Shown here piece after piece: positions 52,266 to 61,614 of a stretch of DNA of 64,000 nucleotides (position 1 is its first letter; each line of letters begins with the position of its first letter). The position numbers and the translations under genes were made by a program. The notes beneath the pieces are model-generated. The model did not search any database, was not told where the DNA came from, and worked only from the letters and a program-made list of their open reading frames with translations. Where the stretch lies: positions 930,001 through 994,000 of the forward strand of contig NZ_CP167895.1 in NCBI RefSeq assembly GCF_041504345.1, in the 5' to 3' direction. This DNA is from Vibrio sp. BS-M-Sm-2 (GTDB taxonomy: Bacteria; Pseudomonadota; Gammaproteobacteria; Enterobacterales; Vibrionaceae).

Positions 52266-52393
52266 ATTGTCTTTTCTCAAATTCGTAATAATCGTGAGCG
52301 CTTATTGGGTTGCGCTCACATTAATGTTGTTTGTTAAACGGGCTGAATCGCTTTATTCACTTAGCTTTGCTCTGTTTTTTCTTTGTGAGCGAG

Positions 52394-52963
52394 TTAGGCA
52401 AAGTAGGTTCTTAACCACAGCCCTATAGGAGAAGTAACGCCTGTTGCGATACTGCTGATCTTTCCGTCTTTGATGATGACGATGCTTGGAGTGACATTAA
52501 CGCCCCAACTTCTGCTGATTGATCCAGAAAGATCATTGATAACAGGGAAGTCATACTCTTTTGCATCCAAGTAGCGCTGGACACGCTCGTCTGGACCAGA
52601 CGATAGAGCGACCGAAACCACCTGATGGGAGTCGTTGAAGCTATTGACGGTTGGGCTCACAAATTTGCAGGCACCACACCAAGTCGCCCAAAAATAGACA
52701 ATGACTGGCTTACCATTTTTGCTTAGCTCGATAACATCAATATCTTCGCCTTGGAGCGATTGACCCACAATTGGAATCGCATCGCCCTGAGGCATACTTC
52801 TGCTGTGATAAAAGTCCATGGCAAATGAAACCACGCCAACGATAAGTATCATTGAAACCAGTTCCTTTCCCCACTTCTTAAGACGACTTGGCTTTTTGGC
52901 CTCACTCTTTATAGTGCTGTCTTCAGCCGTGTTAGATCTCTCTTCATTGTTGGGAGTCTTCAT
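52394..52963 (-). CDS. scsD: ScsD-like membrane-anchored thioredoxin
   Basis: The 189-residue protein has a charged cytoplasmic start, one membrane helix (about 32-48) and a TlpA-type thioredoxin domain with FWATWCGACKFVSP and the cis-Pro in VTPSIVII. It fits ScsD of the Salmonella copper-sensitivity locus. It starts three bases after the scsB stop, so the two are coupled. It would act in the periplasm on copper-damaged or misoxidised thiols. Confidence 0.85.
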   Translation of the reverse strand: MKTPNNEERSNTAEDSTIKSEAKKPSRLKKWGKELVSMILIVGVVSFAMDFYHSRSMPQGDAIPIVGQSLQGEDIDVIELSKNGKPVIVYFWATWCGACKFVSPTVNSFNDSHQVVSVALSSGPDERVQRYLDAKEYDFPVINDLSGSISRSWGVNVTPSIVIIKDGKISSIATGVTSPIGLWLRTYFA

Positions 52964-52966
52964 CAG

Positions 52967-55078
52967 TTATCTCGCAGCATCGATGGCTTGCACGACAGTG
53001 TCACTGTTGAGAATGACAGGAAGTGGCATACCGCTTTTATAGCTTGGACCGTAGACGATATTAAATGGCACACCAAATCGCCCATTACTTTGTAAGTATT
53101 GGGTGACACTTTCACTTGGTGTCGTCCAATCGCCTTTCATCAAAACTATGTCTTCTTGTTGTAGGTGGCTGTAGACAGGATCTTGAAGGATGACACCGAT
53201 CTTGTTGGCTTTACAGGTGATACACCATTCCGCAGTCACATCGACAAAGACCGTTTTGCCTTCATCAACGAGCTGAGGGATTTGCTTCGCATTCAGCTTT
53301 TGCCAAGCGAGATCGTCAACAATGGGTGTCGCCCAGTTATCAGCGGTGACACTACCGACGATCAATGCAGCACCAAACACCAAAGTTGTGGTTGCCATGA
53401 TAGGAATCAGTACCTTGCGACCCAGTTTCATGCCAATCCAAACTAGCACTGAAATCACGATAAATAGCGACAGCAGGATAGTCGGGAATTTACCAATGAA
53501 TGGATTCAGAAGGCTTGTTAGCCAAAGGCTGGTAATGAACATCATTAAGCCAAATACCAGCTTAACTTTGAACATCCACGCCCCAGGTTTTGGAAGCAAC
53601 TTGGTTAGGCTTGGGAATAGCGCAAAGATCAACCAAGGCGCACTCATACCAATACCGAGCGCGATAAAGATAGCCCATAACTCTTGGTAGCTTGCTCCGA
53701 GTGCATACGCGACTGCGGTTCCTAGGAATGGCGCGCTACACGGCGTTGCTAACAGCGTCGCAAACATGCCTTGAACAAAGTGGCCTGAATGTGAGTCATC
53801 GCCTTTGGTTGCCATCCAAGTGTTTAAGCCTGATGGTAGTCTGAATTCGAATAACCCAAGCAGGTTAATCGAGAACAGCAAAGTGATGAACAGCATGAAC
53901 CCGATGAACCAAACATTTTGGAATTGGATTCCCCAACCAATCGCATTACCACCCATTTTTAGAGCTGTCATACCTAGGGCTAACAGCGCAAATGATGTAA
54001 TGACACCTGAAGCAGAAGCTAGGAATGACAGTCGAATATGACGATTAGATGCACCTTGGTTTTGAATGATGCTGTTTAACTTCATTCCTAATACTGGCAA
54101 CACACATGGCATGATGTTGAGGATCAAACCACCAATTAAAGCAAAGCCAATCATTGCCAGAAAACCGTTGTTGCTTGTTTGATAAGTGATCGGTTGTGAC
54201 CCAACTTGAGCCGTCATCTCTTCGGCAAAATTACTGTCTGAAACAGTGACACTCACTGTACGGTCCGTTAAGTCGACTTCACCGATCCAGTTGCTCACAT
54301 CAAATACGGCTGTCATTGTATTGTCTGTGATGTGGACGCTTGGTTGAGAGAAGAAGTCATCAATCACTTCTTGCCCGTCAATCAACACCATAGGCTTATC
54401 CCAGCCATCTTTACTTGTTAGCTGAGTAACTAATTGTTGCTTGCTCTTATCCCAAAATAGACCGTTCACCGCAGTGCGGTTAGCTTCTCGTGGCGACTGG
54501 CTCATGCCTTGGTTGAACACAAACATCGCTTCTTCATCGAGCGCTAAAGTTTGTGGGTCAATCGGCAGTTCGATATCGTAATCGGTTAACACACAGATAT
54601 TGGTACACGACGGAAAGGTAAACGACGCCCTGAATATTGCAGGCTTTGTGTTGTCTTTCAGGGTTAACGTGACAGGAAAGCTGACGTGCTTTTTGTAACC
54701 TAACGTCATGACGTCAAGCTGCTCGTAATACTTAGGTATCGGCCAATGCCAATCTACTGACTCAATGTTTGTTGAACCAGACCAGTCCCAGCTTGGCGGA
54801 ATGCCACCTTCGCCTGGGCTACGCCAATAGGTTTTCCAGTCGCCGTCGAGCACGACATCGAGCACGGTTTGGATCTTAGAGCCGTCATCCGACTGTTCAC
54901 CTGTCGACATCATTCGCATCTTAACAGGCGGATGCTCAGGCACACTAAGCCAGCCCGTTGTCTGTGCCAAGGCGGTAAATGACGTCATAACCAAAAGGGC
55001 AGTGACTAAGGTTTTCGCGCATGTACGCATAGAGAATGCCAATGAATCGACAAACTTAGTTAGTAGTGTGTTGTACAC
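52967..55078 (-). CDS. scsB: ScsB-like (DsbD family) transmembrane thiol reductase
   Basis: The 703-residue protein has a long N-terminal periplasmic domain (about 40-300), an eight-helix core with the two redox Cys in NIMPCVLPVLG and ATPCSAPFLG, and a C-terminal thioredoxin domain with EWCITCKANK. It carries electrons from cytoplasmic thioredoxin to ScsC and ScsD. The GTG start has GGAG eight bases before it; an internal ATG 16 codons later would give a more usual signal peptide. The extended start is kept but uncertain. Confidence 0.9.
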   Translation of the reverse strand: MYNTLLTKFVDSLAFSMRTCAKTLVTALLVMTSFTALAQTTGWLSVPEHPPVKMRMMSTGEQSDDGSKIQTVLDVVLDGDWKTYWRSPGEGGIPPSWDWSGSTNIESVDWHWPIPKYYEQLDVMTLGYKKHVSFPVTLTLKDNTKPAIFRASFTFPSCTNICVLTDYDIELPIDPQTLALDEEAMFVFNQGMSQSPREANRTAVNGLFWDKSKQQLVTQLTSKDGWDKPMVLIDGQEVIDDFFSQPSVHITDNTMTAVFDVSNWIGEVDLTDRTVSVTVSDSNFAEEMTAQVGSQPITYQTSNNGFLAMIGFALIGGLILNIMPCVLPVLGMKLNSIIQNQGASNRHIRLSFLASASGVITSFALLALGMTALKMGGNAIGWGIQFQNVWFIGFMLFITLLFSINLLGLFEFRLPSGLNTWMATKGDDSHSGHFVQGMFATLLATPCSAPFLGTAVAYALGASYQELWAIFIALGIGMSAPWLIFALFPSLTKLLPKPGAWMFKVKLVFGLMMFITSLWLTSLLNPFIGKFPTILLSLFIVISVLVWIGMKLGRKVLIPIMATTTLVFGAALIVGSVTADNWATPIVDDLAWQKLNAKQIPQLVDEGKTVFVDVTAEWCITCKANKIGVILQDPVYSHLQQEDIVLMKGDWTTPSESVTQYLQSNGRFGVPFNIVYGPSYKSGMPLPVILNSDTVVQAIDAAR

Positions 55079-55125
55079 AAATGTATCTCCAAAAAATAAA
55101 TAAAAGGGTGTAGTAGCCCGGTTAT

Positions 55126-55614
55126 TTACTCTCTAAATATACAGTGCTTTAGATGCAATCGGTGTTTTGTAGGTCGAGTAGAGCGATGATTATCTCTAGA
55201 TAACCTTGAGATGTGAGGCGGTAAATTAAATGCAACAGCAATAATAAGTACGAGTGGGATCAGCCAGCCGGTTTTTGGGGCGGCAAAGGTCAGCATTTTT
55301 GAACTTAGGCTGCATGAACTTGAATTGGGTGAAGTTAACATTTTAGAAGCTTCTAAACCGAAAACACTGGCGTATAGAGCGGTCATTTTTTCTGAAGAAG
55401 CGATGTCGGTTTGAGGGTTACTGGCTTCCGTGTGAGTTTGTGCATCAACTAGGATAGATTGACCAATGAGAGAAGTTGAAATCGATACTTTCTTTACAGA
55501 TAGCGTACTTGCCAGACAGGTTACGATAACCAGTCCGGTAAGAAAGAGCGCCCAAAGCGAATGCTTTTGTCGGCGATTCTGTGTAGATAAGAAAAGTAAT
55601 GGTGTATTTAGCAA
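55126..55614 (-). CDS. Hypothetical membrane protein at the head of the Scs operon
   Basis: The 162-residue frame has two hydrophobic segments (about 20-37 and 116-132), a polar Ser/Thr-rich middle and a very basic His/Arg-rich tail. It lies 47 bases before scsB on the same strand, the place of scsA in Salmonella, but I see no firm similarity. The only start in frame is TTG with no clear ribosome site, so the start or even the gene is doubtful. Confidence 0.5.
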   Translation of the reverse strand: MLNTPLLFLSTQNRRQKHSLWALFLTGLVIVTCLASTLSVKKVSISTSLIGQSILVDAQTHTEASNPQTDIASSEKMTALYASVFGLEASKMLTSPNSSSCSLSSKMLTFAAPKTGWLIPLVLIIAVAFNLPPHISRLSRDNHRSTRPTKHRLHLKHCIFRE

Positions 55615-55942
55615 ATCAGTCAGTAATCGAATCAGTTAGTAGCTAAAGCGAGCTCGTTGGATTGTGGCTAGCTTAGATAAGTTCTCTTCGCGCCACAAGT
55701 CATAAAATTGTTAAAGTGAAACTATGTATTAGTGCGGGAAACAGCAGATATAGGATAAACGCCGTATAATCACCAACTCACGCGAATACGACATTGAGCT
55801 CTAGTTAAAGTTCACAACAATCGGCAGTTATCGCGAATTTATTGTGTATCGAGTGGTTTATTTTCCAAGAGGCGATACAAAAAAGCCCAACAGGCCGTAG
55901 ATGAACGTGTTGGGCTTTAATCATTAGGACTATTGGAAAAAC
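55615..55942. other. Gap of 328 bases upstream of the Scs operon
   Basis: It contains the Scs promoter region on the minus strand and the terminator of the next minus-strand gene at 55879-55919. No further feature was recognised. Confidence 0.55.
55879..55919 (-). terminator. Terminator of the small hypothetical gene
   Basis: AAAGCCCAACA pairs with TGTTGGGCTTT; on the minus strand it is followed by TTTTGT. Confidence 0.88.
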
Positions 55943-56191
55943 TTAGTGAGTGCGGCGAGGGCCGTTACGTACCAAGTCTTTACCGTTATCAAAGACTTCT
56001 TTGGTGATCCAACGAGCAAGTAGAACTTTATGGCTGCTGTTGAATACAGCAACGAAGTGACGGCCATCAGAATTATTGGTTGCCATGCCTACACCTTCAA
56101 CGCCTTCAAGGCCTAAACCGCCAGCTTCCACTGAAATTAGGAATTGCTCTAGTTCTTCTAGAGACTCAATAATATCAAGTTCGTTGTTCAT
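55943..56191 (-). CDS. Small hypothetical protein
   Basis: The 82-residue product begins MNNELDIIESLEELEQFLIS, continues with a Gly-rich GGLGLEGVEGVGMATNN and strands FVAVFNSSHKVLLARWI. I do not recognise it. The start here is chosen because AGAGAG lies nearby and the helix starts cleanly; a longer frame to 56302 adds 37 basic residues with weaker support. It is a single-gene unit divergent from the MscS gene. Confidence 0.65.
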   Translation of the reverse strand: MNNELDIIESLEELEQFLISVEAGGLGLEGVEGVGMATNNSDGRHFVAVFNSSHKVLLARWITKEVFDNGKDLVRNGPRRTH

Positions 56192-56443
56192 TTTTATGCT
56201 CTCTTGCTGTGAGCCAACATCGTATTTAAGGCGCTTTAGTGCATGTGCCCGAGTGAAGATATTGGCCATTGTTCTTTGTTGGATGCGTACTCTACAGGTC
56301 ATAAGTGGGGATTGGAACTCTCAAATATTAGAAGCTGTCTGATAATTTGCGAAGTTTTAACATAACATACGTTTAAATGCTTGTTATCCATCTTCTTTTT
56401 ACTACTATTTATAGGGTCAATTTAGACAGTAATAGGAATTAAT

Positions 56444-58048
56444 ATGATGAAGGTTTGGCGTTGTCTATTGTTAATGTTGGCGTTTGTTGCATTTGGAAGT
56501 TTTGCACAAAGTGTCGATAAAATAGCAGAAGTACAAGATCAATTAATGCTCGATCTGGCAACATTAGAAACGGCGCATGATGCAGAGAAGCCCTTTCTTG
56601 AGGATATATTAAGGCGTAAGAATCAAGCCTTACGTGAAGAGATATTCTCTCAATTATCATCTGACAAAAAAGATGGACTTGATGTCATTCTTTCTCAGCA
56701 GGTTGAACTCTTAGAAAAACTGTTGGCATTGAATGAAGTTAAAATCGTTACATTGAGCAAAGAAAATCGTTCAGCTGAAGGTGATGTTAAGAAACGTCTT
56801 GAATTACGCATTCAGAAACGAATCGGAATGATGGACACCTATTACCAACAGCTCGCTAAAACATTAGCGTGGTCAAAAGAGCGTGGTGTTGATGTAGCTG
56901 TACCGGAAAAAGCTCTAAAAGTTGACTTGGTGTCTCGCTCTAAATACCTGACTAATGCCATTCTTTACACAGACACACAGCGACAAGATCTAGAAGCGCG
57001 TTTGTCTTTCGTGAATGAAGAAGAGAAAGCGACCATTAAAAAGGAGCTTGAGCGTTTCAGCGAGCGTACTAGTGTAATGGTGGCGAGCTTAGAAGAAACC
57101 ATCACACTAATGGAACCGTTTGGCGTCGACGTGACTTCTTACAAGCGAGTGTTGCTGGCAACGACGGGAGACATTAACGCCGATGTATTGGATGTTGATG
57201 TTGCACTTGAGTTGTTGGATGGTTGGCTTCGTTCGTTCAGTTCATGGGCTTTTGAAAATACCCCTTCATTCATTGTCAAACTGGCTCTGTTCTTGGGTAT
57301 TTTGTATGTGACTCGTTTGCTGTCAAACGTCGCACGCAAAACCGTTCGTAAGAGCGTTTCGCATTCGAAAATGGACTTTAGTGTATTGATGCAGGACTTC
57401 TTTGTATCAATCGCATCTAAAGCGGTCGTGTTTATTGGTTTGCTTATCGCGCTGTCGCAAATCGGGATAGAGCTAGCACCACTACTAACAGGTTTCGGTG
57501 TTGCCGGTGTGATCATTGGTTTCGCATTGCAAGATACGCTATCTAATTTTGCTTCTGGCTTGATGATCTTGATCTACCGTCCTTATGATGTGGGCGACAT
57601 GGTTAAAGTGGCGGGCGTGCAAGGCACGGTAAAAGATATGAGCTTAGTGTCGACGACCGTTCAAACTATCGATAACCAACGCTTGGTGATCCCAAACAAC
57701 AAAATCTGGGGTGACGTGATCAACAACATCACGGCAGAGCGTGTGCGACGTGTTGATATGGTTTTCGGTATTGGTTACTCAGATGATATCGATAAAGCGA
57801 AAGCGGTATTGAACGACATCATTGTTGCGCACCCTCTAGTGTTGAAAAAACCAGAGCATATGATCAAGCTTCATACCTTGAATACGTCTTCTGTAGATTT
57901 TGTCGTAAGGCCTTGGGTTAAGACTGATGACTACTGGGATGTGTATTGGGATGTGACGGAAACCGTGAAGAAACGCTTCGATGAAGAAGGCATCACGATT
58001 CCATTCCCTCAACGAGATGTACATATTTACAATCACGAAGAGAACTAA
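56444..58048 (+). CDS. MscS-family mechanosensitive channel with long N-terminal domain
   Basis: The 534-residue protein has a signal-like start, an extracytoplasmic coiled-coil region (about 23-270), membrane helices from about 278 and the MscS pore core GFGVAGVIIGFALQDTLSNF followed by ILIYRPYDVGDMV. The C-terminal part is the usual cytoplasmic cage. It releases solutes on sudden dilution. Two adjacent ATG codons at the start both fit TAGGAA. The long extracytoplasmic part sets it apart from short MscS. Confidence 0.92.
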   Translation: MMKVWRCLLLMLAFVAFGSFAQSVDKIAEVQDQLMLDLATLETAHDAEKPFLEDILRRKNQALREEIFSQLSSDKKDGLDVILSQQVELLEKLLALNEVKIVTLSKENRSAEGDVKKRLELRIQKRIGMMDTYYQQLAKTLAWSKERGVDVAVPEKALKVDLVSRSKYLTNAILYTDTQRQDLEARLSFVNEEEKATIKKELERFSERTSVMVASLEETITLMEPFGVDVTSYKRVLLATTGDINADVLDVDVALELLDGWLRSFSSWAFENTPSFIVKLALFLGILYVTRLLSNVARKTVRKSVSHSKMDFSVLMQDFFVSIASKAVVFIGLLIALSQIGIELAPLLTGFGVAGVIIGFALQDTLSNFASGLMILIYRPYDVGDMVKVAGVQGTVKDMSLVSTTVQTIDNQRLVIPNNKIWGDVINNITAERVRRVDMVFGIGYSDDIDKAKAVLNDIIVAHPLVLKKPEHMIKLHTLNTSSVDFVVRPWVKTDDYWDVYWDVTETVKKRFDEEGITIPFPQRDVHIYNHEEN

Positions 58049-58140
58049 GCGAAAGAGCTAGTACGAGAAGCAATTTCGAAAAGAGCGATTACGTAAAAGC
58101 TAAGTGTGGCTTCGAGCCATCATTCTTAATGTGATATCAA

Positions 58141-58170
58141 ATGGACGCTGAATAAGCGTCCATTTTTTTG
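58141..58170 (+). terminator. Terminator of the MscS gene
   Basis: ATGGACGC pairs with GCGTCCAT over seven bases, followed by seven T residues. Confidence 0.92.
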
Positions 58171-58266
58171 GCTGTCGTTTATATTGAGCCTCATTCTTTA
58201 TGTCACTCCACCCATCTTAGAATTAAGTTATGATGGGGTAGGCTCAATCTGGACAGTTGAAAGCGA

Positions 58267-59100
58267 ATGGATGATTCACAGCAAAAAACGAATAGTAGAA
58301 ATACAACGGTAAGAAAAGCGACGCGAATTGAAAGTGTTATGAACTCTGCGATGTGGCATTTAACTCAGAGGGATATGACGGAAAGTGAGTTGGTTGCGAA
58401 GCTCAAAGTAAAAACCGACAATCAAGAATGGATCGATGAAACTTTAGGGACTCTGAAAGGCTTTGGGTATCTCAAGTCTGACCAAGTGTTTGCAGAACAA
58501 TTCGTGGAACAAGCTTTTTCTGGTGAATTTGGTTCTCGATATATTGTCGAAAAACTGAAGAAGAAGGGTCTGACGGACTCTGTGATTTCTGATGCGATTC
58601 ATAAGGTGTCCTTCGAAAAGTCTATTGATGAACAAACCATCTTGATAGAACGAATCAACCACTATTACTCAAGCTTTACTATGAGCCGTGAAAAGCTAGT
58701 CGCGACCCTGCAAAAGCGTGGCTTTAGCTATCAACAAGTTAAGGTAGCGATTGACCAGCACCCACAAGCGCATCAACTGAAAAGTAACATTCAAATTAAG
58801 GCCGAGAAAGCCGATTTGGAAAAAGAGGTGTTGAAGTATGCTCGTAAAGGCAAGGGCCTGACTGCCATTCAGCAAGAGCTTAGGCAGCGACAAATCGACA
58901 CAAGTGAACTGTCATCGCTAATCGAACGATTGATTAACGAAGAGCAACTAGACTTCTATTCTTCGTGTTTAGAACAGTTACAGAAGAAATCTTACGATCT
59001 AAATGATCATAAAGAACGATCCAAGGCTTACGCAATGCTCAGTCGAAAGGGGTTCTCTTCAGACGAGATCAAATTTGCTCTGAGTGAAGGTAACGAGTAA
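58267..59100 (+). CDS. RecX-family protein of double length
   Basis: The 277-residue protein is built of RecX-type three-helix repeats: SAMWHLTQRDMTESELVAKL, then DETLGTLKGFGYLKSDQVFA and SRYIVEKLKKKGLTDSVISD in the first half, with similar units in the second (MSREKLVATLQKRGFSYQQV, LTAIQQELRQRQIDTSELSS, RSKAYAMLSRKGFSSDEI). RecX of about 150 residues binds RecA filaments and limits them. The length here is close to two copies. It may be a RecA modulator or a diverged helical-repeat protein. No recA lies nearby. Confidence 0.8.
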   Translation: MDDSQQKTNSRNTTVRKATRIESVMNSAMWHLTQRDMTESELVAKLKVKTDNQEWIDETLGTLKGFGYLKSDQVFAEQFVEQAFSGEFGSRYIVEKLKKKGLTDSVISDAIHKVSFEKSIDEQTILIERINHYYSSFTMSREKLVATLQKRGFSYQQVKVAIDQHPQAHQLKSNIQIKAEKADLEKEVLKYARKGKGLTAIQQELRQRQIDTSELSSLIERLINEEQLDFYSSCLEQLQKKSYDLNDHKERSKAYAMLSRKGFSSDEIKFALSEGNE

Positions 59101-59171
59101 CTGGTATTATTGATCTCAAGAAACATCGAACGTTAATATATAAAGAGCAGAAGGGCATCGAATACCTTGTT

Positions 59172-59987
59172 TTAACGTGTTGTATGCAGGTTCTCTGCAA
59201 TACCTAAACCATTGCGCAAGGCGAACTGAATAAGGTCATTATGGCTGTTTAGATTCAACATACCTAGCATGCGGTACTTGTGTGACTCAATGGTTCTCGA
59301 GCTTAAGTGAAGTTTATCGGCACACTCTTTTGCACTAAACCCTTGAGCAATCAGAGCCAGAACCTTGGTTTGTTTTTTTGTGAGTAACAATAGCTTCTCA
59401 CTGTCATCTTCTAACAAGTTCTCATTTTGTTTTAGCGTTCTGGCTAACGTTGAATGTTGCCAATAACAGAGCCAAAGTTCGCAGATTAACTTTAAGCGCT
59501 GGATATCTTCGAGATCGAAGGTGGTATCGTTGTCGTGAAAGTTAGTGAAAGACAATGCTCCCCAGCGTTGGTTAAACAGCTGTAAAGGAATGATGCAATG
59601 CCACCTTCCTCCTTCTTTGTAGATCTTCTTTAACACATAGTTTTTGGTTGAAACGAGCTCGTCACTGGTAAAAGTGAGATAAGTTTCATTGGTTTTCAAG
59701 AGCTTTAGGTAATCAAGATAGTTACCGCCAACCAAACTTTTCTTATCGACAGGAGGTATGTTTGCTTTGGAAACCGAGCACGTTTTCCCATCTTCAAGTA
59801 AAACCATTGAATTAGGGTATAGCGTTAAACGATCGATCCCAAACCAATCGAGTACGTCAAAACTTGCTTCTGACCAAGTTGTTTGAAAGTTTTTAGGATC
59901 GCTATTAATAAGTGAGGTCGATTGTTTCATTAATAGTTGTTCAAAACTTAGGTTTAAAGCAGACACGTTTTTCCTTACTCGATACAT
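59172..59987 (-). CDS. LuxR-type transcriptional regulator
   Basis: The 271-residue protein has a C-terminal LuxR/GerE helix-turn-helix (LTKKQTKVLALIAQGFSAKE, then ADKLHLSSRTIESHKYRML, about residues 203-245). The N-terminal 190 residues read as a GAF/PAS-like sensor and lack clear acyl-homoserine-lactone residues. The ATG is used here; a GTG seven codons later with AAGGA before it is a good alternative. A 16-bp palindrome lies 57 bases upstream, perhaps its operator. It is divergent from a porin. Confidence 0.85.
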   Translation of the reverse strand: MYRVRKNVSALNLSFEQLLMKQSTSLINSDPKNFQTTWSEASFDVLDWFGIDRLTLYPNSMVLLEDGKTCSVSKANIPPVDKKSLVGGNYLDYLKLLKTNETYLTFTSDELVSTKNYVLKKIYKEGGRWHCIIPLQLFNQRWGALSFTNFHDNDTTFDLEDIQRLKLICELWLCYWQHSTLARTLKQNENLLEDDSEKLLLLTKKQTKVLALIAQGFSAKECADKLHLSSRTIESHKYRMLGMLNLNSHNDLIQFALRNGLGIAENLHTTR

Positions 59988-60043
59988 TCATTGGGTCAAT
60001 GCACAGAAGATATTCGTTCAACTAGCTCAGTGCAAGATAAGAT

Positions 60044-60059
60044 TCTGATATATATCAGA
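60044..60059. promoter_or_regulatory. 16-bp perfect palindrome, candidate operator
   Basis: TCTGATATATATCAGA is a perfect palindrome 57 bases upstream of the LuxR-type gene. Placement fits autoregulation or control of the divergent porin. Confidence 0.5.
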
Positions 60060-60221
60060 GGTTCTAGTCTCCGTTTTTTTATAACTCTTGGTTCTATATT
60101 ACAGAGTGATAAGCAGTATATTTACTGCATTAATTGAACGATGTTTTTTATAGGCTCAGGCTTTTAATTCTGCCTAACAAACCCCGTGATGATTGAGAAC
60201 ATCCGTAATATGGATAACAGT

Positions 60222-60233
60222 ACCGATATCGGT
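60222..60233. promoter_or_regulatory. 12-bp perfect palindrome upstream of the porin
   Basis: ACCGATATCGGT is a perfect palindrome about 185 bases before the porin start. It may be a regulator site. Confidence 0.4.
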
Positions 60234-60418
60234 TTTACGCTCGGCTTGCGATTCTCAATATAAAAGCCATATCAACATATCATTATGTAATTTAATTCAC
60301 CAAAGCTATAAAATTTCAGTAAATTTACGGTATATCAATAACGTATTTTTTTGAACAATAGCGCCACTCCAAAAGGCCGGACTAACAAGGCCGAATCAAT
60401 ATATAGGTAGTGGTTATC

Positions 60419-61450
60419 ATGAAAAAGACATTAGTAGCACTTGCGATTGCAAGCATCTCGACTTCAGCTTTTGCTGTAAACACAAGCAGCCAAAATAGCC
60501 AAAATGAAGACATGTTTGCATTTGACTCAATGCACAAAGATCAATTCTCAGTATCAGGCTCTTTCGGTGTTGGTGGTTACTACGATACGGGTTCTAAAGC
60601 ATTCTACGATGACTGGGCAACCGGTCTTACTCTTGCGGTAAACTACCGTAACAACCGTATTGTTGGTTACTTTGAAACTGACATGATGGTCAACTACACC
60701 ACTGATAACAACGTTTCAGCGAATGCAGCAACTGCTGGTTGGACAAACGGTATTGATACTGGCCCGGCAACCGACGTAGACAAAGCATGGATTGGTTTCG
60801 ACACTGGCTTTGGTATCGCTTCATTCGGTTGGGAAAATGATACAGCACTAGACAAAGTCGATGGCGCTGGCGACAACACCTATGAGTTTGGTGCTTCTGC
60901 TGGCGATGCTTCAGACGGCTTCAACGTGGTTAAGTTCCAGGGTGCAACCAATGGTATCGCTTACGGTATTTCTTACTTTGAAACAGGTGACGATCATAAT
61001 GATGCGGATAAAGGCATTAATGGTTACATCGGTTTAGAGCAAGAAGTATTCAACCTATACGCTGGTTATGAAGCTCGTGATGACGATGCTGATTACGAAG
61101 TTTACACAGTGACAGGTAACGTTAAAGTTGGTGCTCTTAAACTAGGCGTGAACTCTTGGATTGAAGAGAGTGACTCTGTTAAGAATACGGGTTACTACGT
61201 TTCGGGTGGCTACACACTTTCTGAAGACCTAACAATCGCAGCGGGTTACGCATCTAGCAGCAATGAACTTGATGGCCAAGCCGATGTCGATGCTTCTTAC
61301 ATCAACATCGCGGCAATGTACCGTATTGCTGACAACGCTGACATGGGCATTGATATCAAGCAAGACCTGGATGGTTACCGTGTAGGCAAAACTAGTGCGC
61401 AATACGATGAAGAAACTCACGTATTCGCAGCAGCTTACTACTACTTCTAA
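60419..61450 (+). CDS. Outer-membrane porin-like protein
   Basis: The 343-residue protein has a signal peptide (MKKTLVALAIASISTSAFA) and a strand-rich mature part of alternating aromatic and polar residues (FSVSGSFGVGGYYDTGS, KAWIGFDTGFGIASFGWEN) ending in AAYYYF with a terminal Phe. It should form a 16-strand barrel. It is unlike the porin at 48.9 kb in detail and may be substrate-specific. The ATG is preferred over a GTG three codons upstream. The divergent LuxR-type gene may control it. Confidence 0.88.
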   Translation: MKKTLVALAIASISTSAFAVNTSSQNSQNEDMFAFDSMHKDQFSVSGSFGVGGYYDTGSKAFYDDWATGLTLAVNYRNNRIVGYFETDMMVNYTTDNNVSANAATAGWTNGIDTGPATDVDKAWIGFDTGFGIASFGWENDTALDKVDGAGDNTYEFGASAGDASDGFNVVKFQGATNGIAYGISYFETGDDHNDADKGINGYIGLEQEVFNLYAGYEARDDDADYEVYTVTGNVKVGALKLGVNSWIEESDSVKNTGYYVSGGYTLSEDLTIAAGYASSSNELDGQADVDASYINIAAMYRIADNADMGIDIKQDLDGYRVGKTSAQYDEETHVFAAAYYYF

Positions 61451-61459
61451 GAACTTGAA

Positions 61460-61521
61460 TTCTTAGAGCTTCTAAGAAATTTGATGGTAATGGTGTAATA
61501 GCTTGCCCGGTCGTTACACCA
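61460..61521 (+). terminator. Two consecutive hairpins after the porin
   Basis: TTCTTAGA pairs with TCTAAGAA (61460-61478) and TGGTGTAA pairs with TTACACCA (61491-61521), the latter followed by a pyrimidine-rich stretch. Together they probably end the porin transcript, though no clean T run is seen. Confidence 0.55.
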
Positions 61522-61614
61522 TGTTCTCTTCTTTTCGCAGTTTAAGCATCCACAAATCGACATGTGGTATGCCACTCAAGTGTTACGAGTGGAATTATTA
61601 TTTGGAGAAATGTA

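Larger units (their letters stand above)
59988..60418. other. Divergent gap of 431 bases with two palindromes
   Basis: The gap between the LuxR-type gene and the porin is AT-rich and holds perfect palindromes at 60044-60059 and 60222-60233, a direct repeat of GGCCG near 60377-60393 and no ORF. Confidence 0.6.

Noticed and set aside
60290..60330. CRP site upstream of the second porin
   Set aside because: The best match (TGTAA-N6-TCACC) has two mismatches in the core, too weak to claim.
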